From positions 1-64,000 of the forward strand of contig CATWVA010000006.1 in NCBI GenBank assembly GCA_958354105.1: a stretch of DNA of 64,000 nt, read 5' to 3'. The notes beneath the pieces were generated by a model, which saw only the letters and a program-made list of their open reading frames with translations, was not told the origin of the DNA and made no database searches. The stretch comes from an uncultured Collinsella sp. (GTDB lineage Bacteria; Actinomycetota; Coriobacteriia; Coriobacteriales; Coriobacteriaceae). The translations under genes were made by a program, and so were the position numbers. The stretch's first letter is position 1, and every line of letters starts with the position of its first letter. This document shows, one piece after another, positions 63,240 to 64,000 of the stretch.

Positions 63240-64000
63240 ATGGAACTCGACAAACAACAGATCAAGCGGCTGCGCGAGCGTCATCATCGTCGTCACGGTA
63301 TACGCCCTGCACACAGCGAGGCCATGGAGAATGCCACCCGTTTCCTTAAGCAGGCGTTCAACATACGCGAGGGACGCGCGCCCTATCACGTGATTCGCAA
63401 GCGCTTTGTAAACGGGGCGCGCCTGACTGGCTCGCACTTATGCATCCTGATCATTGCCATGTTGATCGCGAGCATCGGCCTCGATATCAACTCGGATATC
63501 GCCATTGTAGGTGCCATGCTCATCTGCCCGCTCATGGGCTCGGTCCTTGCCATGGCATACGGCATTGCCACGCTCGACCGCGAGATTGCCGTCGAGGCAA
63601 TTGCCGGCCTCGCGCTGCAGATGGTCTTTTGTCTAATCACGTCCACGCTGTACTTTAAGCTCTCGCCCCTTGGCACCACCACGGCCGCCATCATCGATAA
63701 CTCGACACCCACCGTATGGGACCTTGCCGTCGCGCTCGCGGGCGGCTTTGCGGGTGGCCTGGGCAACTCGCGCGACCAGGAACCCGCCACGCTCATCGCC
63801 GGCGTGGCCGTGGCGACCGCGCTCATGCCGCCCCTGTGCGCGGCGGGCTATGGCATCGCCATCGCAAGCGGGTCGCTGTTTCTTTCAGCCCTCTACGAGT
63901 TTGGCATCAACGTGGTCTTTATCGCACTGGCTGCCGAAGCCGTGCTGCTTCTTTTGCGCGTGCCGCTCAAGCGCGACCTCAACGGCGACGGCATTGTGAC
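63240..64000 (+). CDS. DUF389 membrane protein, truncated by window edge
   Basis: The frame is open from ATG at 63240 (GAGGTAAGC upstream) to the last base. The 253 visible residues start with a basic soluble region (~70 residues), followed by about five hydrophobic segments. SDIAIVGAMLICPLMGSVLAMAYG and GVAVATALMPPLCAAGYGIA are the duplicated DUF389 (TIGR00341) motifs. The function is unknown. Confidence 0.88.
   Translation, partial: MELDKQQIKRLRERHHRRHGIRPAHSEAMENATRFLKQAFNIREGRAPYHVIRKRFVNGARLTGSHLCILIIAMLIASIGLDINSDIAIVGAMLICPLMGSVLAMAYGIATLDREIAVEAIAGLALQMVFCLITSTLYFKLSPLGTTTAAIIDNSTPTVWDLAVALAGGFAGGLGNSRDQEPATLIAGVAVATALMPPLCAAGYGIAIASGSLFLSALYEFGINVVFIALAAEAVLLLLRVPLKRDLNGDGIV

Noticed and set aside
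1..64000. CRISPR array
   Set aside because: No set of evenly spaced identical repeats with unique spacers was seen. The tandem repeats at 136-234 are inside a coding region.
1..64000. rRNA operon or origin of replication
   Set aside because: No rRNA core sequences or DnaA-box cluster were recognised.

Overview
The window looks like chromosomal DNA of a gut Coriobacteriia member, most likely Collinsella or a close relative. The support is indirect: high GC housekeeping genes, a Lys/Orn-type MurE motif, a DUF6020 membrane protein, an Asp23-AmaP envelope-stress operon, and tandem His-rich zinc-ribbon surface proteins. The genus is an inference from gene content, not a database match.

Region 1 (1-6850) is accessory DNA. 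It holds the tail of one His-repeat/zinc-ribbon protein and a complete paralogue, a structured non-coding stretch, a tyrosine integrase broken by a frameshift and stops, a small excisionase-like HTH gene with a palindrome-containing ORF behind it, and an unrecognised 396-residue protein with a C-terminal Cys/His cluster. A tRNA-Thr closes it. Next to the tRNA is a single-gene fusion of an HTH domain to a HipA-like kinase, preceded by two matching palindromic operators.

Region 2 (6849-24912) is mostly core. A minus-strand operon runs disA-ispD-ispF-cysS-rlmB-yacP. A manganese (yybP-ykoY) riboswitch precedes mntP, and a canonical hipBA toxin-antitoxin pair sits downstream behind a 17-bp inverted repeat. 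Then come pepD, clpC, a ThrE-type exporter, a lysS fused to a tRNA-binding domain, greA, a lone tatA and tRNA-Pro.

Region 3 (24962-43466) carries minus-strand ispE-veg, dtd-rdgB-rph-murI, a HAD phosphatase, murE and asnB. tRNA-Val follows with a partly duplicated 3' end, then the arginine operon argC-argJ-argB-argD behind an ArgR-like palindrome, two PPOX-fold paralogues, and an ECF transporter (ecfT, a fused double ecfA).

Region 4 (43463-64000) opens with the ECF substrate protein (ribU) under an FMN riboswitch. It continues with groES-groEL, an amidohydrolase divergent from an M20 peptidase, a zinc-ribbon membrane protein, a YitT protein, the amaP-DUF2273-asp23 operon, yebC, a DUF6020 protein, lgt, a NifU-like protein, a dCMP deaminase, coaX, an OPT transporter and a truncated DUF389 membrane protein.

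The striking non-coding feature is a set of unusually long intergenic inverted repeats: 33-39 bp perfect arms at 44453-44597, 46789-47001 and 61048-61125, and shorter ones elsewhere. There is also a dispersed ~52-bp hairpin element in three copies, two of which supply the stop codon region of the adjoining gene.
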